A DNA stretch of 64,000 nt from Lepidostoma basale (taxonomy: Eukaryota > Arthropoda > Insecta > Trichoptera > Lepidostomatidae): contig JAHDVF020000178.1 in the NCBI GenBank assembly GCA_022606425.2, positions 186,001-250,000 on the forward strand. Reading direction: 5' to 3'. Positions 61,076 through 64,000 of the stretch are shown here, piece by piece. The position numbers were made by a program, and so were the translations under genes. Every line of letters starts with the position of its first letter. The first letter of the stretch is position 1. The notes beneath the pieces are model-generated. The model saw only the letters and a program-made list of their open reading frames with translations. It was not told the DNA's origin and made no database searches.

Positions 61076-61705
61076 ACATGTGTATTCCATCTGCCAATAA
61101 GGTGAACGGAAGTAATGAATAAGAATTTGGAAGAAAAAAAATTAGATGACGCCTAATTTATTTTACTGGTGTAAATAATCCCAAAGTATCGTTTATTCAC
61201 TTCAAGTAGAATTCTTGCGATAGTGTGAGTAACACCCCCTAAATTGGTTATAAAGCGTTATCTAATTGGTTCATGGGCCTAAGTAGACGGAGCGTACGGC
61301 ATTTGGTTATTATAAAATTACCATTGCATCGAAATTAGGAAAAGTAAATAATTATAATGGTGGAAGGACAGTTACAAAACAAATTTACCAGAAAATGGGA
61401 ACTTCCAGACACTATTAGCCGGGACATCAGACAATTGAAATAATTAAACAAAAACAACGAATTTCTTTGAATTTTAACATACGAGTATATATTATATGAT
61501 AGTATCATAATGAATATAAATCATCCTAGTTTTTCCAAGAAAAAATAATAAACACCATTAAAATTTTAATAGACATTATATTTGTGATTATATTAATTGA
61601 AGCTAATTTCATTTGTATTTATTTATAATTTTTTTTTTTTTAAATACACTGTCATTTCAATGTTTGAATATAAAATATAACTAATATATTTTATTGCTTT
61701 TACCA
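61076..61705. other. Unassigned AT-rich spacer
   Basis: Nothing recognised. One TACGAGTA octamer at about 61479. Confidence 0.3.
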
Positions 61706-61768
61706 AACATCTTCTTCTTCTTCTTCTTCAAGTGCCCTGTCGGGTCCCCCCAACGTTGGCGATCACCT
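61706..61768 (-). mobile_element. Family D extreme 3' end
   Basis: The (CTT)n tail and AAGTGCCCTGTCGGGTCCCC, CCAACGTTGGCGATCACC are the inverse of 28575-28615, nearly identical over 60 bases. It ends abruptly. Confidence 0.85.
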
Positions 61769-61854
61769 AATATAATAAAAACTACTTCGTTTTTTTTTTG
61801 TAAATGCACTGTCACTATTGCAAACATTCTCCTCGAAATGAACATACTCTAACT

Positions 61855-61993
61855 GGTGTTGGCAGGACGAGACTGCGATGATTAGATGGTGTCGTGGCAG
61901 ACTGTCAGGCCTGACAGACAGACAGAACACGGAGGCGTTTCTTGGAGGAAACTGAGATCCACAGAGGGCTGTAAAGCCGAAGAAGAAGATTAT
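61855..61993 (+). pseudogene. Non-LTR C-terminal fragment, (GAA)n tail
   Basis: GRTRLR*LDGVVADCQA, then GGVSWRKLRSTEGCKA and GAAGAAGAAG. The GRPRLRWLD...W R pattern is a non-LTR C-terminus. The family is not otherwise present. Confidence 0.6.
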
Positions 61994-62514
61994 GATTATG
62001 GCTTATCCTCGAGAAATCTCATTCCAGCGACCTGTATAACAATGAAATATTATTGACCGAAAATATCATGCTTGCAAAGCGCATATTTAGTTGCATGTTG
62101 GCTGCTGTATTTTAAACAGAAGTCATGCACACTGATAATTATTTTTGTACTTGGGTTGCATGGTAAATGCAAGGCACCCCTGCGTTGGAAGATTTGCGAT
62201 TAAATCATTTCGATGATCTAATCATAATAAATTTGCTAACGACCGATAAGCTAAACGAAGTGCCTGTACTGATGTTGATGCTTCTAATTTATACAGCGTG
62301 ATGGATTCACTTTACAAGAATGCAGAAGGCATTCGAATAACTTAAAAATTACGAAGAAAATTGAAAACACTTAAGAAGGACGTCTGCTGTCCAAAATATA
62401 TTTGCGAATGTTGTGAAAATACAAAGTTTTTCAAAAGTTGTTCAATTGTGAATCTTGGAATCACATTATCAAAAATAAAATATTATTTTATTATATAAGT
62501 TTATATACTTATGA
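61994..62514. other. Unassigned spacer
   Basis: Nothing recognised. Confidence 0.3.
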
Positions 62515-62609
62515 GATCCCCCAACTCATAATAATGGGCAAGTTTGAAGGACAACGTAGACCTGACCGAAGACAAACGTCTCGTATTAATTAAACTCGAC
62601 AATCGTCAA
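62515..62609 (+). mobile_element. Family D small fragment
   Basis: CCCCAACTCATAATAATGGG, CAAGTTTGAAGGACAACGTA and CCGAAGACAAACGTCTCG correspond to the QLIMGKFEGQRR...RRQTS part. It ends at the palindrome at 62610. Confidence 0.55.
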
Positions 62610-62764
62610 GAATGGTTGCAGTAAAATAGGCACTAAGTACCAAAAAAAATACAAAAAAAACTAAGTATGCAGTTTCGTTCTATACGTCATACAGAACAAA
62701 ACTGCATACTTAGTTTTTTTTATAATTTTTTTGGTACTTAGTGCCTATTTTACTGCAACCATTC
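62610..62764. repeat. Near-perfect 155-bp palindrome
   Basis: The arms of about 70 bases, GAATGGTTGCAGTAAAATAG... and its inverse, differ by a few A/T bases and enclose an about 11-base loop (ATACGTCATAC). A transcript would be a long hairpin. It is probably a short palindromic MITE. No target duplication is clear and no second copy is seen in the window. Confidence 0.85.
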
Positions 62765-63575
62765 AAATGAGGTATTTTATTCAACATTAATTTGCGGCTG
62801 CTAAGCATTAAGTCGTAGTAAGTAATTTATATTGTAGATTAAGGCGTCGATTTTCAGGGGTTTATCATAGATAAATATCCCACGGAAATGTGTACTTCTC
62901 TATTTCGACAAGAATATAAATTTATCATTATTTACATATATTATACTTAATGGGTGGTTGTCTAAGTGACAGAACGCGTGTCACGACCTGATTCCTTCTT
63001 CATAATATATATAAAATATACCTAGATAAATCCTAATATTATATTATATTATACCACAGATTTCAATCAATGGTATTAATATTGTTTTAAATTAAATAAA
63101 AAAATAAAACTGTTTGCAACTTTGTATTTCAATCACGTAACGTTAATTACCATTATAATTATATTTGAAACCTTGTTAGCAATTATAATTACCATTTCGT
63201 GGATAAATACAAAGTGTTTATTTATTTTTTATACTAATAAACGTGAATGTAGCCACGTAGTAAGTGTTTCATTTGAAAATTTCATTCCAATATGATAACT
63301 TTACTGAGAGCCATTAAGTCTTAAGAGTATGCACTATATGTAATCATCAACACATGCTACTATACCTTATATACAGTATAACGACATATATTTTAATGTT
63401 TACATAATATAATATAATTAGTATAAGTCAATAGTGTAATAAGAAGTAACCGCAGAAATTACCATGAACGGAATCATAACGTAATGATAATCTGACATGA
63501 CTATTAATTGTTCATTGGCCAAAAGTTCGCTGAAGACTTTATGGCTTTCTTATAAGTTACGTAGGATCCTAAATG
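62765..63575. other. Unassigned AT-rich spacer
   Basis: Nothing recognised. Confidence 0.3.
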
Positions 63576-63579
63576 GCAG

Positions 63580-64000
63580 GACAAACGGACAAATGACAGC
63601 AAACTTGCTGAGGTCAATATGACAAGTATTGAAGCTGTCATCAGAGATAACTGTGCTGGGCTGGTCACGTCGTCAGAATGCCTGAGACTCCCAAGGAAGA
63701 TTATGTACTCTCAGTTTACACAAGGGAAACGCTCTCATGGTGGTCAGAGGAAACGCTTTAAGGACTCCCTTAAACAAAACCTACAAAATACTGGCATCGA
63801 CTGTGATTGCTGGGAAAAGACTACAGAAGACAGATTTAGGTGGAGAGCAACAGTACATAAAGGCACGCAAGACTTTGAAGCACCACGCAAAGACGATGTC
63901 GCAGAGAGGTGGAGGAGAAAGGAGAGACCACTGGGAGACGGTGCCGGCTCCATTACAAGCGCCTTCCCCTGCCCCAGATACCCCAGAATTTGTGGGTCCA
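63580..64000 (+). pseudogene. Non-LTR C-terminal region running off the window (family O)
   Basis: With frameshifts the plus strand reads LGWSRRQNA/MPETPKEDYVLSVYTRETLS early on. It then reads QRKRFKDSLKQNLQNTGIDC, CWEKTTEDRFRWRATVHKGT, QDFEAPRKDDVAERWRRKER, PLGDGAGSITSAFPCPRYPR. The HVVRMPE..LP.......GKRS.GGQ.KR.KD.LK...........WE....DR..WR pattern is a widespread non-LTR C-terminus. The open minus-strand frame here is a shadow. The element continues past 64000. Confidence 0.8.

Noticed and set aside
63744..63953. 69-codon minus-strand frame
   Set aside because: Antisense of the non-LTR C-terminal region that runs off the window.

Overview
The window is eukaryotic, AT-rich, intergenic DNA made almost entirely of transposable-element debris. 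I see no convincing host protein gene, rRNA, CRISPR array or bacterial-type operon. The repeat content points to an insect, most probably a lepidopteran. It contains RTE-clade endonuclease/reverse-transcriptase 3' ends of the kind common in moths and butterflies, CR1/L2-like and other non-LTR fragments, mariner, hAT, pogo-like and piggyBac-like DNA elements, one solo LTR, and tRNA-like SINEs. The order-level call is inference.

The dominant component is one non-LTR retrotransposon family, here 'family A'. It has a YADD reverse transcriptase, a GRPRKTWHDQ C-terminal motif, and a 3' end reading CATCACGCCGTYTCCCC on the minus strand followed by a GTTA or GTT microsatellite tail. About 29 5'-truncated pieces lie on both strands from end to end. 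The best copy (40904-41788) keeps 286 open codons and a perfect 10-bp target-site duplication. Other non-LTR families are B ((GAA)n tail), C (RTE clade), D (SWLRN-type C-terminus), F, G ((TGAA)n tail), H, I (CR1/L2-type with (ATT)n tail), N ((GATTT)n tail) and O (cut by the right edge).

Layout. 0-10 kb: family A and N pieces, a mariner, a pogo-like remnant split by family A. 10-18 kb: foldback repeats, an N copy split by A, an A copy split by an antisense A. 18-25 kb: a long A copy, a solo LTR inside another A copy, and several hammerhead-like foldback repeats. 25-36 kb: RTE, CR1/L2, hAT MITE, SINE, many A copies, a second mariner. 36-48 kb: the most intact A copy, further RTE/B/G pieces and a twin-primed RTE. 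48-64 kb: a tandem repeat, a piggyBac-like MITE, a third mariner with both termini, a hAT MITE in a non-LTR fragment, and palindromic elements.

The most interesting thread is a set of about 20 short sites in several otherwise dissimilar repeat families. Each reads CTGANGA, one unpaired base, a 4-6 bp stem, GAAAC, 0-4 bases, then GTC or GTA. This is the order and spacing of a type I hammerhead ribozyme core with a very short helix III, as known from Penelope-like retroelements and small hammerhead retroelements. Many sit as inverted (head-to-head) pairs. No Penelope reverse transcriptase is visible here. Nested insertions with readable target-site duplications give a partial relative chronology of the families.
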